Assembly (NCBI GenBank): GCA_022819585.1
Contig: JAJEGY010000021.1
Location: 43,291 to 107,290, forward strand
Length of the DNA stretch: 64,000 nt
Direction: 5' to 3'
Origin: Dehalococcoidia bacterium
GTDB lineage: Bacteria; Chloroflexota; Dehalococcoidia; Lucifugimonadales; Lucifugimonadaceae
Shown: one piece after another, positions 26,728-34,678 of the stretch
Numbering within the stretch: position 1 is the first letter of the stretch
How the letters are laid out: the number at the start of each line of letters is the position of its first letter
Notes under the pieces: model-generated
Seen by the model: only the letters and a program-made list of their open reading frames with translations
Database searches by the model: none
What the model was told of the DNA's origin: nothing
Position numbers and translations under genes: made by a program

Positions 26728-27642
26728 ATGAAGTTGCTAGGCGAAAACGCCCAACCTACATCACCGGCCCAACTCGTCGCCGCGATTGGTGCCGTATCTC
26801 TTTTGGTGATTGCTTTCGCGATAGGTGTCGTTCAAGGCCCTGGGGCCAACGACGCTGTCGGCAACGTCCTCGGGATCCAGAGCACCTCGACTTCCTGGGT
26901 AACCAACCTCGGCGACCTGCTTCCCTTCGGGTTCGCGTTCGTCGCGGGTATGGTCGCAGCGGTGAACCCCTGCGGATTCGTGATGTTGCCCGCGTACCTC
27001 ACGATCTACCTCAGAGACGCATCAGATGTAGATGACGACACCAGTTTGGCAGGCGCCGCGAAACGAGGCTCGAAAGCGGTCTATGTGAGTTTGGCCATGG
27101 GTTTGGGGTTTATCGCATTGTTCGGGACAGCTGGACTTTTGGTTTCAGCGAGCCAGGAACTCGTCAAAGAGGCATTGCCTTGGATCGGCTTCACGTTGGG
27201 CATTCTCATGGCATTGATCGGCGCGTATATCCTGCTGGGCGGCAAGATATACACCGGCGTCGCGCAGAGAATGGCCGATCGAGTTGGCGATCCGCGGGTT
27301 TCCTCTCTTGGGGGTTACTTTCTGTTCGGAATAAGCTATGCCCTCGCCTCGCTTAGTTGCACCTTGCCCATATTCCTTAGCGTTGTGACGAGTTCCTTTG
27401 GACGCGAGGGATTCCTTTCGGGATTGATTCAGTTCGTTGCATACGCCGGCGGCATGGCGTTCCTTATCATGATCGTGACGATCGGAATCGCTCTCTTCAA
27501 GAGCGCGGTCTTGAATCCGCTCCGGCGCTCGATGCAGTACGTCGAACGCGTTTCCGCTGTGATTCTCGCGGTAGTTGGAGCCTACCTAGTGTTCTACTGG
27601 CTGACGGAAGGCGATCTCTCAACCTACTTCGGCGCTAGCTAG
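26728..27642 (+). CDS. CcdA/DsbD-like transmembrane thiol:disulfide transporter
   Basis: A 304-residue membrane protein of the CcdA (DsbD transmembrane domain) family, which moves reducing equivalents from cytoplasmic thioredoxin across the membrane to extracytoplasmic partners such as apocytochrome c. Seen: about seven hydrophobic segments, the first conserved cysteine in AAVNPCGFVMLPAY and the second in ASLSCTLPIFL. No thioredoxin domain is fused. The role in cytochrome c maturation is inferred from the ccm genes 4 kb downstream on the same strand. It diverges from rpsB and converges on the FAH-family gene. Confidence 0.88.
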   Translation: MKLLGENAQPTSPAQLVAAIGAVSLLVIAFAIGVVQGPGANDAVGNVLGIQSTSTSWVTNLGDLLPFGFAFVAGMVAAVNPCGFVMLPAYLTIYLRDASDVDDDTSLAGAAKRGSKAVYVSLAMGLGFIALFGTAGLLVSASQELVKEALPWIGFTLGILMALIGAYILLGGKIYTGVAQRMADRVGDPRVSSLGGYFLFGISYALASLSCTLPIFLSVVTSSFGREGFLSGLIQFVAYAGGMAFLIMIVTIGIALFKSAVLNPLRRSMQYVERVSAVILAVVGAYLVFYWLTEGDLSTYFGAS

Positions 27643-27667
27643 AAGCGCAAATGGCCTGAGTCGCTTG

Positions 27668-28438
27668 TTACGCTGCTTCGACAGGGTTGTGCAACACGCC
27701 GATCTTGTCAATTTCGACCGTCACGTCTCCGCCAATGTTGATTGGTGGTGTAGTGCCCGAGGTGCCGGTCCACAGCATGTCGCCCGGCTCAAGGGTGACG
27801 TATCGGCTGATAAAGCTGATTGCCTGATTGATGTTGAAGATCATCTCTGACGAGTGACACTTCTGCCCTTCAACACCGTTCACTAGTCCTCGAATGTTAA
27901 CGTCGTGCGGGTCGATGTCAGTGACTATGAACGGTCCAGTCGGGCCGAAGGTGTCAGCAGACTTCGCACGCCACCACTGTGTATCGGCGTCAGGGCCGCC
28001 CTGCCAGTCTCGAGCGCTAACGTCATTGCCGCCCGTGTAACCGAAGACGTAGTCGAGAGCATCTTCTTCGCTGACATTCTTGGCCTGCTTGCCCATGATG
28101 ACGACAAGTTCGGATTCGCACACCACCAAGCCGGAATCGGTGGTCAGTTTGATGGGGTCGCCGGGACCGATGATCGCTGTTGGTGTCTTGTAGAACGGTT
28201 CTGGACGCGTAGGCTCTTGTGCGCCAAGAAGGTGTGATCGGTAGTTTCGAGCCAAGCACAGCATCTTGACCGGATTAGGGTTCGGCGCAAGAATCTTGAC
28301 ATCGGCCAAGTTGTACGAGTTACCGGTAGTTTCGTAGGACTGGCCTATCGGCGAGTTGGAAATCTCCGTTACGGAGTTGCCATCCTCGACGATGCCGTAC
28401 GACGCACCGCCACCGTTATCGAATCTGACGAACTTCAA
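27668..28438 (-). CDS. Fumarylacetoacetate hydrolase family protein
   Basis: A 256-residue FAH-domain enzyme; the family includes 2-hydroxyhepta-2,4-diene-1,7-dioate isomerases, acylpyruvases and oxaloacetate decarboxylases. Seen: LCLARNYRSHL, the metal ligands in ESELVVIMGKQAKNV, YVFGYTGGNDVSARDWQ and the C-terminal LEPGDMLWTGTSG motif. The frame is open to 28618, but this would run antisense over the start of the next gene and adds unconserved residues. I chose TTG at 28438 because GGGAG lies seven bases ahead and the protein then begins MKFVRF, as family members do. Substrate unknown; aromatic or keto-acid catabolism likely. Confidence 0.88.
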   Translation of the reverse strand: MKFVRFDNGGGASYGIVEDGNSVTEISNSPIGQSYETTGNSYNLADVKILAPNPNPVKMLCLARNYRSHLLGAQEPTRPEPFYKTPTAIIGPGDPIKLTTDSGLVVCESELVVIMGKQAKNVSEEDALDYVFGYTGGNDVSARDWQGGPDADTQWWRAKSADTFGPTGPFIVTDIDPHDVNIRGLVNGVEGQKCHSSEMIFNINQAISFISRYVTLEPGDMLWTGTSGTTPPINIGGDVTVEIDKIGVLHNPVEAA

Positions 28439-28582
28439 TCTTCGGCTCCCTTGTTGCTGATTGTCAGAAGTCTCCTCGCAAGTGTAAGTCAAGCAGATTA
28501 AGTAGCGCGGGTTCGATTGATCCCGAACGTTTGCAGATAAAATCCACACAGCAGAGCGACCAGATTTTCGAGGGTGAGGAAC

Positions 28583-30181
28583 ATGCTGGACATCAAGATA
28601 GTCGGTGGGACAGTGCACGATGGTAGTGGGCTACCGGGGGTGCAAGCCGATGTGGGCATAAAAGGCGACACAATCGAGACAGTCGGTGATCTCGATGAAG
28701 CTGAGGCCACGCTTACCATCAACGCAACCGGCAAATCTGTGACGCCCGGTTTCATCGATCTGCACACCCACTCCGACGCCTCATTCCTAGTCGATCCGTT
28801 AGCAGATTCGAAGCTCACACAAGGAGTGACCCTTGAATACATCGGCAATTGCGGGATGAGTTTCTGCGCCCCCCTTTACGGCGCGGCAAAAGATCACCTC
28901 AAAGAACGCCTGACCCGAGGTGGCGAAGGCACCTTCGAAGTCGATTGGGAAGATTTCGACGGATATTTGAATGCTCTGGAACAGCGCGGGTCAACTATCA
29001 ACGTTGCGACGCAGGTTGGCCACGGCACGGTCCGATCAGCGGTAATGGGGATGGATAATCGCGGGCCAACCATTGACGAACTTGCCCACATGGTGCGGTT
29101 GGTCGAGGAGAGCCTCGACGCTGGCGCGTTGGGAATGTCCACAGGGCTGTGGTACGCCCCTGGTTCCTATTCCCTGACCGATGAAGTCATCGCATTGAAC
29201 CAACCTGTTGCCGACCGAAACAAGCTCTATTCCTCTCACATCAGATCGGAGGCAGACGACCTCTGTGGTCTCTTTCCTGCACACGCTGAGGCGATCGAGA
29301 TAGGACGCCGTACCGGAGGTCGGATACAGGTTTCACACGTCAAAGCGGTTGGCCCTAAGTTCTGGGGACGAGGGCAGGAGATACTTGAAGGCTTTGAACG
29401 TGCTCGTGATGAAGGCATCGATGTTGCTGGCGACCAGTATCCATACTCGTGGTCTAGCACAGGTTTCAGCGGTGCGATGTTCGCCAGGTGGTCACTGACG
29501 GGAGGCAGGCAGGCAACACTGGATCGTCTGCAGGATGACGACCTACGCGCGAAGATGCGCTTCGACACCGATTACTACATCAGCCGCAACCACGGCGCGG
29601 TCGGTTCAGTAGTCGCTCATTTCCCACCTAATCCGGATTACGAGGGCATGAACCTGGAAGAGATCGGAGACGAGATGGGTTGCAACCCTTCGGAGGCCGC
29701 GTTGCGTCTTTACGAGCAGTCGGACGGATCGTACGTCTTACACTCGATGGAAGATGTAGATGTTGACGCGATTGCGCAATGGCGATTGATGGCGGTCTGC
29801 TCAGACGGTAGTTCTCTGCGAACCAGCGGTGCATTGTCAAGCGGCAAACCTCACCCCCGCAGCTACGCAACAAACTCTCGTTATCTTGAGAACTTCGTCA
29901 AAGAGCGAAACCTGGTGTCCTTAGAAGAGGCGATATACAAGATGACGGCTCTAGGCGCACAACGGCTTCAACTGACGCGTCGTGGCCGCATCGCCCGCGG
30001 CATGTACGCCGACATCAACGTGTTCGATCTAGACAACGTCAAGCAGAACAACTCCTTCACCGATCCGCATCAGTACTCGACAGGAATGGACTACGTGATC
30101 GTTAACGGCGTTCCGGCAATAGCAGAGGGCAAAGTCACAGGCACGACGCCGGGCAAAGTCATTCGAGATTTCGACGCGTAG
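28583..30181 (+). CDS. N-acyl-D-amino-acid deacylase family amidohydrolase
   Basis: A 532-residue amidohydrolase-superfamily enzyme of the D-aminoacylase branch, which hydrolyses N-acyl-D-amino acids or related amides. Seen: N-terminal beta domain (IKIVGGTVHDGSG), DLHTHSDASF with the HxH metal motif, YIGNCGMSFCAP, HIRSE, QVSHVKAVG and the C-terminal ARGMYADINVFD strand typical of the family. Start ATG at 28583 has GAGGG eight bases ahead; GTG at 28574 is also in frame. It stands 40 bases before a second metallohydrolase, probably one transcript. Confidence 0.88.
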   Translation: MLDIKIVGGTVHDGSGLPGVQADVGIKGDTIETVGDLDEAEATLTINATGKSVTPGFIDLHTHSDASFLVDPLADSKLTQGVTLEYIGNCGMSFCAPLYGAAKDHLKERLTRGGEGTFEVDWEDFDGYLNALEQRGSTINVATQVGHGTVRSAVMGMDNRGPTIDELAHMVRLVEESLDAGALGMSTGLWYAPGSYSLTDEVIALNQPVADRNKLYSSHIRSEADDLCGLFPAHAEAIEIGRRTGGRIQVSHVKAVGPKFWGRGQEILEGFERARDEGIDVAGDQYPYSWSSTGFSGAMFARWSLTGGRQATLDRLQDDDLRAKMRFDTDYYISRNHGAVGSVVAHFPPNPDYEGMNLEEIGDEMGCNPSEAALRLYEQSDGSYVLHSMEDVDVDAIAQWRLMAVCSDGSSLRTSGALSSGKPHPRSYATNSRYLENFVKERNLVSLEEAIYKMTALGAQRLQLTRRGRIARGMYADINVFDLDNVKQNNSFTDPHQYSTGMDYVIVNGVPAIAEGKVTGTTPGKVIRDFDA

Positions 30182-30221
30182 TCGGCGAGTAGATCTGACT
30201 AATTTAGGAACGAGGCGAGAC

Positions 30222-31394
30222 ATGACTTGGGACCTGGTGATCAAAAACGGCACGGTAATAGATCCGAGCCAAGGACTGCACGACAAACGAGATATCGCGA
30301 TCTCTGGTGGCAAGATCCGCGCTGTCGAGGAGTACATCAGCGACGGAGACACCCATGACGTGATCGAGGCGGACGGTTTGATCGTGACGCCCGGATTGGT
30401 CGACTTACACGTCCACGTCTGGTGGGGAGTTGCCCATCTTGCTGTCGAAGCAGATCCCTCCTGCCTATACCGAGGCGTCACAACCGCCATCGATGCGGGT
30501 TCTGCAGGTTCGAACACCATCGCTGGTTTCCATCGCTACGTCATGCAGCAGGTCGATACACGAGTCCTTGCATTCCTGCACATCTCGGGTATGGGGCAAC
30601 TCGACAACGAAATCGGTGAGCTTGAAGACGTCAGGTGGGCACGCGTCGAAAAGGCTGTCGAAGCCGCGAGGAATTTCCCAGAGGTGATCGTAGGCATCAA
30701 AGTACGGCTATCCGAGGCGATTTTGGGTCATAACGACCTGACCGCGATGGAACGCTCCCTAGAAGCGTCGAGCCAACTTGGTAAGCCTTTGATGATCCAC
30801 ATCGGCGGGACGGTCAATCCAGTGGAACGATACCTTGAGCAGTTGCGTCCCGGAGACATCGTCACGCACAGTTTCACCGGCAATCCTCCGGGTATCGTGG
30901 ATAACACCGGCAAAGTGATAGATGCAGCACACGACGCGATGAACCGCGGAGTTAACTTCGATGTAGGACACGGTGCTGGATCATTCTCGTTCGATGTAGC
31001 TGAGAAGTGCGCCGCCGACGGGTTCGGTCCCGGCACCGTAAGCTCGGACGTACACCGTTACAACATTCGAGGACCCGTCTACGACCTCCTGACGACCCTG
31101 TCGAAATACCTCTATCTCGGGTATTCGCTCGATGAAGTGATCGCTTTCTCCACTCAACGTCCCTCATCCGCGATTGGGATGACCGATACCATTGGTTCGC
31201 TTAGGGTAGGTGCCGACGCTGATGTGTCGATAATCAGATTGTTAGAAGGCAACTTTGAGTTGACCGATGCGAAAGGCGCGACCAGGCATGGCAAACAGCT
31301 TCTAGTGCCGATCGAAACGGTTCGCAACGGCCACCGCTATCCGCCGCATCACTCAGCTCATCCACATCTGGTAGGTCATCATCACGGGCACTGA
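30222..31394 (+). CDS. Amidohydrolase/deacetylase-family metallohydrolase
   Basis: A 390-residue amidohydrolase related to dihydroorotase-like deacetylases. Seen: IKNGTVIDPSQGLHDKRDIAISGGKI at the N terminus, PGLVDLHVHVWWG with the HxH metal pair, VGIKVRLSEAI with a likely carboxylated lysine, LMIHIGGTV and VTHSFTGNPPG histidines, and SSDVHRYNI with the metal aspartate. The tail is rich in histidine, which could bind metal. Members act on small acylated compounds; the true substrate is unknown. It shares a transcript with the preceding deacylase and runs towards ccmA 40 bases on. Confidence 0.87.
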   Translation: MTWDLVIKNGTVIDPSQGLHDKRDIAISGGKIRAVEEYISDGDTHDVIEADGLIVTPGLVDLHVHVWWGVAHLAVEADPSCLYRGVTTAIDAGSAGSNTIAGFHRYVMQQVDTRVLAFLHISGMGQLDNEIGELEDVRWARVEKAVEAARNFPEVIVGIKVRLSEAILGHNDLTAMERSLEASSQLGKPLMIHIGGTVNPVERYLEQLRPGDIVTHSFTGNPPGIVDNTGKVIDAAHDAMNRGVNFDVGHGAGSFSFDVAEKCAADGFGPGTVSSDVHRYNIRGPVYDLLTTLSKYLYLGYSLDEVIAFSTQRPSSAIGMTDTIGSLRVGADADVSIIRLLEGNFELTDAKGATRHGKQLLVPIETVRNGHRYPPHHSAHPHLVGHHHGH

Positions 31395-31434
31395 TACCCA
31401 AACGGTCGAAGCACCGCACGATCCGCTACTGCGG

Positions 31435-32064
31435 ATGGATGCGGTGAGCAAGCGTTATGGCGCGGCAACCGTTCTTGACAACATCGTGTTGACCATAGAT
31501 CCCGGTGCCGTCGTCGCGATCGTTGGCGCTAATGGCTCGGGCAAATCGACCCTGCTGAGGATAGCAGCAACGCTCACCTCTCCCACTTCCGGATCTCACT
31601 CCGTAAAAGGGATCGATGCTGTCAAACGCGCTGCCGAAGCGCGTAGCCACATTGGCGCGGTCATGCACTCCCCGATGCTCTATTCGGACTTGACCGTACG
31701 AGAGAATCTGTCACTATTCGCCACGCTGTGCCAATTGGATTCCGTAGAAAACCGCGTGATCGAGGTCGCATCCCGCCTCAGATTGACGCCACGTTTAGAT
31801 GAACGGGTCCGACGACTGTCCCACGGCTACCGCAAACGGGTGTCGATAGCGCGGGCGATATTGCACTGCCCCGCTCTCTTGCTACTCGATGAACCTGAGA
31901 CAGGCTTAGACGAAGCATCATTGACCGATCTCAGAGAGATCGTCTGTGAGTGGCGTGATCGAAGTCGTGCGGTATTGATCGCGACTCACAACGTCGGTTT
32001 TGTCGCAGATTCAGCAGATTGCAGTTACCGGATGATCAACGGTCAGTTGGAAAACACCGATTGA
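31435..32064 (+). CDS. ccmA: Haem exporter ATP-binding protein CcmA
   Basis: ATPase subunit of the CcmABC complex that drives release of haem-loaded CcmE in cytochrome c maturation. Seen: 209 residues, Walker A GANGSGKST, signature LSHGYRKRVSIARA (with Ser-His-Gly instead of Ser-Gly-Gly), Walker B LLLLDEPETGLDE and the H-loop ATHN. The length and the immediately following ccmB-ccmC-ccmE support the call. The ATG at 31435 is the only start after the preceding stop in this frame, although the first residues look slightly clipped. Confidence 0.92.
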   Translation: MDAVSKRYGAATVLDNIVLTIDPGAVVAIVGANGSGKSTLLRIAATLTSPTSGSHSVKGIDAVKRAAEARSHIGAVMHSPMLYSDLTVRENLSLFATLCQLDSVENRVIEVASRLRLTPRLDERVRRLSHGYRKRVSIARAILHCPALLLLDEPETGLDEASLTDLREIVCEWRDRSRAVLIATHNVGFVADSADCSYRMINGQLENTD

Positions 32065-32077
32065 CGCAGGTAGTGGA

Positions 32078-32752
32078 TTGGTCGCCTCTCTGTCGATAAT
32101 CTGGGCGCTGACGCGTAAAGAACTGCGTATCGAATCGCGCAATCGCGATGTCGCAATCGCTATCGTGATGTTTGCGTCGCTCGTGATCGCAATCTTCGCG
32201 ATCGCCATTGAACCTACGGCTCGGAAAGCCATCGAAGCAGGACCTGGAGTCTTATGGGCCGCCGTCACATTTGCGGGGGTTGTGGGGTTGACACGCGCAA
32301 CTTCTCACGAATTGGAGAACGACGCCGTAGGCGCGTTGATGATGGCGCCAGTTTCACGAGACCTGCTTTTCATCGGCAAGGCTCTAGGAAACTTCATCTT
32401 TCTTGCGGTCGCGACTGTGATCGTATTCGTTGTATTCACGTTTCTCTTCAACCTCTCGGTGTTGCACGTCGAGGTATTGGTGATCGCGTTGTTGGCAACA
32501 ATCGGATTAAGCGCGGTCGGGACGCTGTTTTCAAGCCTGACATTCCGGGCTAGAGCGCGGGAGGTTCTTTTGCCAATGCTGTTCCTCCCATCGGTATCGC
32601 CGTTGCTGTTCGCCGCGATCCGCGTCACCTCCTCGGCAGCTACGGACGAGGCATGGTCAGCATCCTTGCCTTGGATCCAATTGGCAGTGGCTTATGATGT
32701 GGTGTTTGTTACTGCCTCCGCTCTACTGTTCGGGTTCGTTCTAGATGATTAG
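32078..32752 (+). CDS. ccmB: Haem exporter membrane protein CcmB
   Basis: A 224-residue membrane protein with six hydrophobic segments; CcmB is the permease partner of CcmA. Seen: ALTRKELRIESRNRD at the N terminus, a typical CcmB start, and ELENDAVGALMMAPVSRDLLFIGKALGNF between the second and third helices. Start is TTG at 32078 with an AGG a few bases ahead. It lies 13 bases after ccmA; a 104-base gap with no visible feature separates it from ccmC. Confidence 0.92.
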   Translation: MVASLSIIWALTRKELRIESRNRDVAIAIVMFASLVIAIFAIAIEPTARKAIEAGPGVLWAAVTFAGVVGLTRATSHELENDAVGALMMAPVSRDLLFIGKALGNFIFLAVATVIVFVVFTFLFNLSVLHVEVLVIALLATIGLSAVGTLFSSLTFRARAREVLLPMLFLPSVSPLLFAAIRVTSSAATDEAWSASLPWIQLAVAYDVVFVTASALLFGFVLDD

Positions 32753-32856
32753 CGTCGGCCTGCTCAGGCTTCTCCACGATCAAATCCCTACCCGAAATAT
32801 AGACTTGAGTTTCGGCTAAATAAGTTTCCATCGCCGAGTTAAATCGCCCAGATCTG

Positions 32857-33573
32857 ATGGGATTCCCCAAAATCCGCGCCCAAACAGTGTTGCACGTCGC
32901 GACGCTAGTTGCCATGGCATTCGCGTTGTGGATGATGTTCGTTTGGGTACCAACGGATATCAATCAAGGCGTGGTTCAGAGGATCCTCTACATCCACGTC
33001 CCTGTCGCATGGGTCAGCATGGTTGCGATCGTAGGGGTTGCCGCCGCCAGCGTTTTGTATCTCGTGACCAAGCGCGAAGTTTGGGATCGGCTGGCGTTGT
33101 CGATGGCCGAAGTCGGGGTCATGTTCGGTGCGATCATGTTGATATCCGGCATGATCTGGGCCAAACCCGTGTGGGAGGTCTGGTGGACCGGCGAGGCGAA
33201 ACTCACCACCGCGTTGATCCTCTTTTTCATCTACGTCGCCTACTTGATGTTCCGGGCCTACTTCCCACCCGGCGATCAACGGATGCGGTTGTCAGCCATC
33301 ATCGCCATCATTGGCGCTATCGATACGCCGATCATCTACTACGCGTCAGTGCTTTGGCAGGAGGCGCACCCGCCTTTGGTGGTCGGACCTGTCGCAGAAG
33401 AGGAAAACTTGGTCGCGGCGGAGATCGGGCTAACACTTTTGGTCAGCGTCATCGCGTTCACTCTGCTCTTCTTCTCCCTTCTGACAACCAGAAACGGTCT
33501 GGCGCGGACGGAAAACGAATATGAGACCTTGAAATTCACGATGGCAAAGACCGAGGTCGCTGAAATCCTATGA
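32857..33573 (+). CDS. ccmC: Haem-delivery protein CcmC
   Basis: A 238-residue membrane protein with six hydrophobic segments and the haem-handling fold that loads haem onto CcmE. Seen: a conserved histidine in LYIHVPVAWVSM and another in ASVLWQEAHPP, which probably ligate haem, and a divergent WWD tryptophan-rich segment (VWEVWWTGEAKLTT), where the usual Trp-Asp is Gly-Glu. Its stop overlaps the next gene by four bases. Confidence 0.93.
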   Translation: MGFPKIRAQTVLHVATLVAMAFALWMMFVWVPTDINQGVVQRILYIHVPVAWVSMVAIVGVAAASVLYLVTKREVWDRLALSMAEVGVMFGAIMLISGMIWAKPVWEVWWTGEAKLTTALILFFIYVAYLMFRAYFPPGDQRMRLSAIIAIIGAIDTPIIYYASVLWQEAHPPLVVGPVAEEENLVAAEIGLTLLVSVIAFTLLFFSLLTTRNGLARTENEYETLKFTMAKTEVAEIL

Positions 33574-34106
33574 ACCGCACAGGCAGAGTGGCTATCCTCA
33601 TCGCGGTGATCGTGCTGACGACGTCATACTTCGCTGCACCTGCATTGGCTCAATCGCCCAATATCTCTACAGGAGTGGTCACCGATGTGGAGACAACCGA
33701 GAACGGAGACCTGATCGCCTTCTCGATAGTGGACGGCGGCGGCAACAACCTGCGTTTCACTGTGTCGTCTTCAAACCCGAACACCTCGTACGGCTTGGAA
33801 AACCGCGTCGCTGACAGGTGGGTTTCGGATCAGGCTTCTGCACCGCAAGAAGCGGCGACACGGTTGCGCGATCAGCAGAATCGTTTGTCCCAGATATCGG
33901 TCCAGTCTGATAGCAGCGGTGTGGCAATGTCGGTTGTGCAAGCCCAATCCACCGACATTGACACCAATCTGGGTTACGTTTTCGCGGTGGTAGCCATCGC
34001 TTGGATCGGCATCATGGCATATGTCGTCTACATGGGCGTGCGCCAAAGAACTTTGTCAGCGGAGTTGTCCCGTCTACGCGGCGATAATGGAAACAGTGCA
34101 TCCTGA
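33570..34106 (+). CDS. Exported domain fused to a CcmD-like membrane helix
   Basis: A 178-residue protein with an N-terminal signal peptide (cleavage likely after ALA near residue 27), a soluble region of about 100 residues that includes beta-rich and helical parts, and a transmembrane helix near residues 133-157 followed by YMGVRQRTLSAELSRLR. The last part matches CcmD in layout: one helix, then a short basic cytoplasmic tail. Its place between ccmC and ccmE is exactly that of ccmD, but CcmD is usually 40-70 residues with no exported domain. The soluble part resembles nothing I recognise. It overlaps ccmC by four bases. Confidence 0.7.
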   Translation: MNRTGRVAILIAVIVLTTSYFAAPALAQSPNISTGVVTDVETTENGDLIAFSIVDGGGNNLRFTVSSSNPNTSYGLENRVADRWVSDQASAPQEAATRLRDQQNRLSQISVQSDSSGVAMSVVQAQSTDIDTNLGYVFAVVAIAWIGIMAYVVYMGVRQRTLSAELSRLRGDNGNSAS

Positions 34107-34112
34107 CCACAA

Positions 34113-34661
34113 ATGACAACCGCCGAACAAAAAGAGACACCTGCCTCGTCGACCGAACCCGTCGCAAGCGCAAAATCTACCGTGCTGATGAGCGGCAAGG
34201 CGAAAATATTTGCCATTGCCGCCCTGTTCTTAGTCGGCGTCGTCTACCTCGCCGTAGTAGCGTTCAACGAAGCCACGGTGCAGTTCTCCAGCGTCGACGA
34301 TGTAGTCGCGAACGAGACACCCGGAGATGCACAGGCCATTGGTGTCCTAGGCAAGTTGGTACCCGGCTCATATATCAAATCTCCTGACGGAGTAACAGCG
34401 AACTTCCGCTTGAAAGACGAGTTCGGTTCGATGGAATTGCCGGTCGTCTACACTGGCGAGGTCGGTCAGGTCTTTTTCAACGACCACTCGGAGATCATCC
34501 TCAACGGAAAACTCGGCTCAGACGGTGTGCTTCATGCTGAAACACTGACGGTACGTTGCCCATCGAAGTATCTGACGGAACAAGAGCAGATGGAGTTGGA
34601 CGGGCAGGTGGAACCTCCGCCCTACCAGCCCGACTACTTCGACACGAATCCTGACGCCTAG
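34113..34661 (+). CDS. ccmE: Cytochrome c maturation protein CcmE, CxxxY type
   Basis: CcmE is the periplasmic-side haem chaperone of System I. Seen: 182 residues, an N-terminal membrane anchor (about 31-51), then the OB-fold region with VDDVVAN, GVLGKLVPGSYIKSPDG and VVYTGEVGQVFFNDHSEIILNGKL. The haem-binding site is C149-P-S-K-Y153 rather than the usual His-x3-Tyr. CxxxY CcmE is known from a variant Ccm system in some bacteria and archaea that lacks CcmG and CcmH. Neither those genes nor ccmF lies in this window. Confidence 0.92.
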   Translation: MTTAEQKETPASSTEPVASAKSTVLMSGKAKIFAIAALFLVGVVYLAVVAFNEATVQFSSVDDVVANETPGDAQAIGVLGKLVPGSYIKSPDGVTANFRLKDEFGSMELPVVYTGEVGQVFFNDHSEIILNGKLGSDGVLHAETLTVRCPSKYLTEQEQMELDGQVEPPPYQPDYFDTNPDA

Positions 34662-34678
34662 AAGGTCTTATTCGGCCT

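Noticed and set aside
28439..28618. Upstream extension of the FAH-family gene
   Set aside because: It would run antisense over the deacylase start, and the extra residues are not family-like; TTG 28438 has a good ribosome-binding site.
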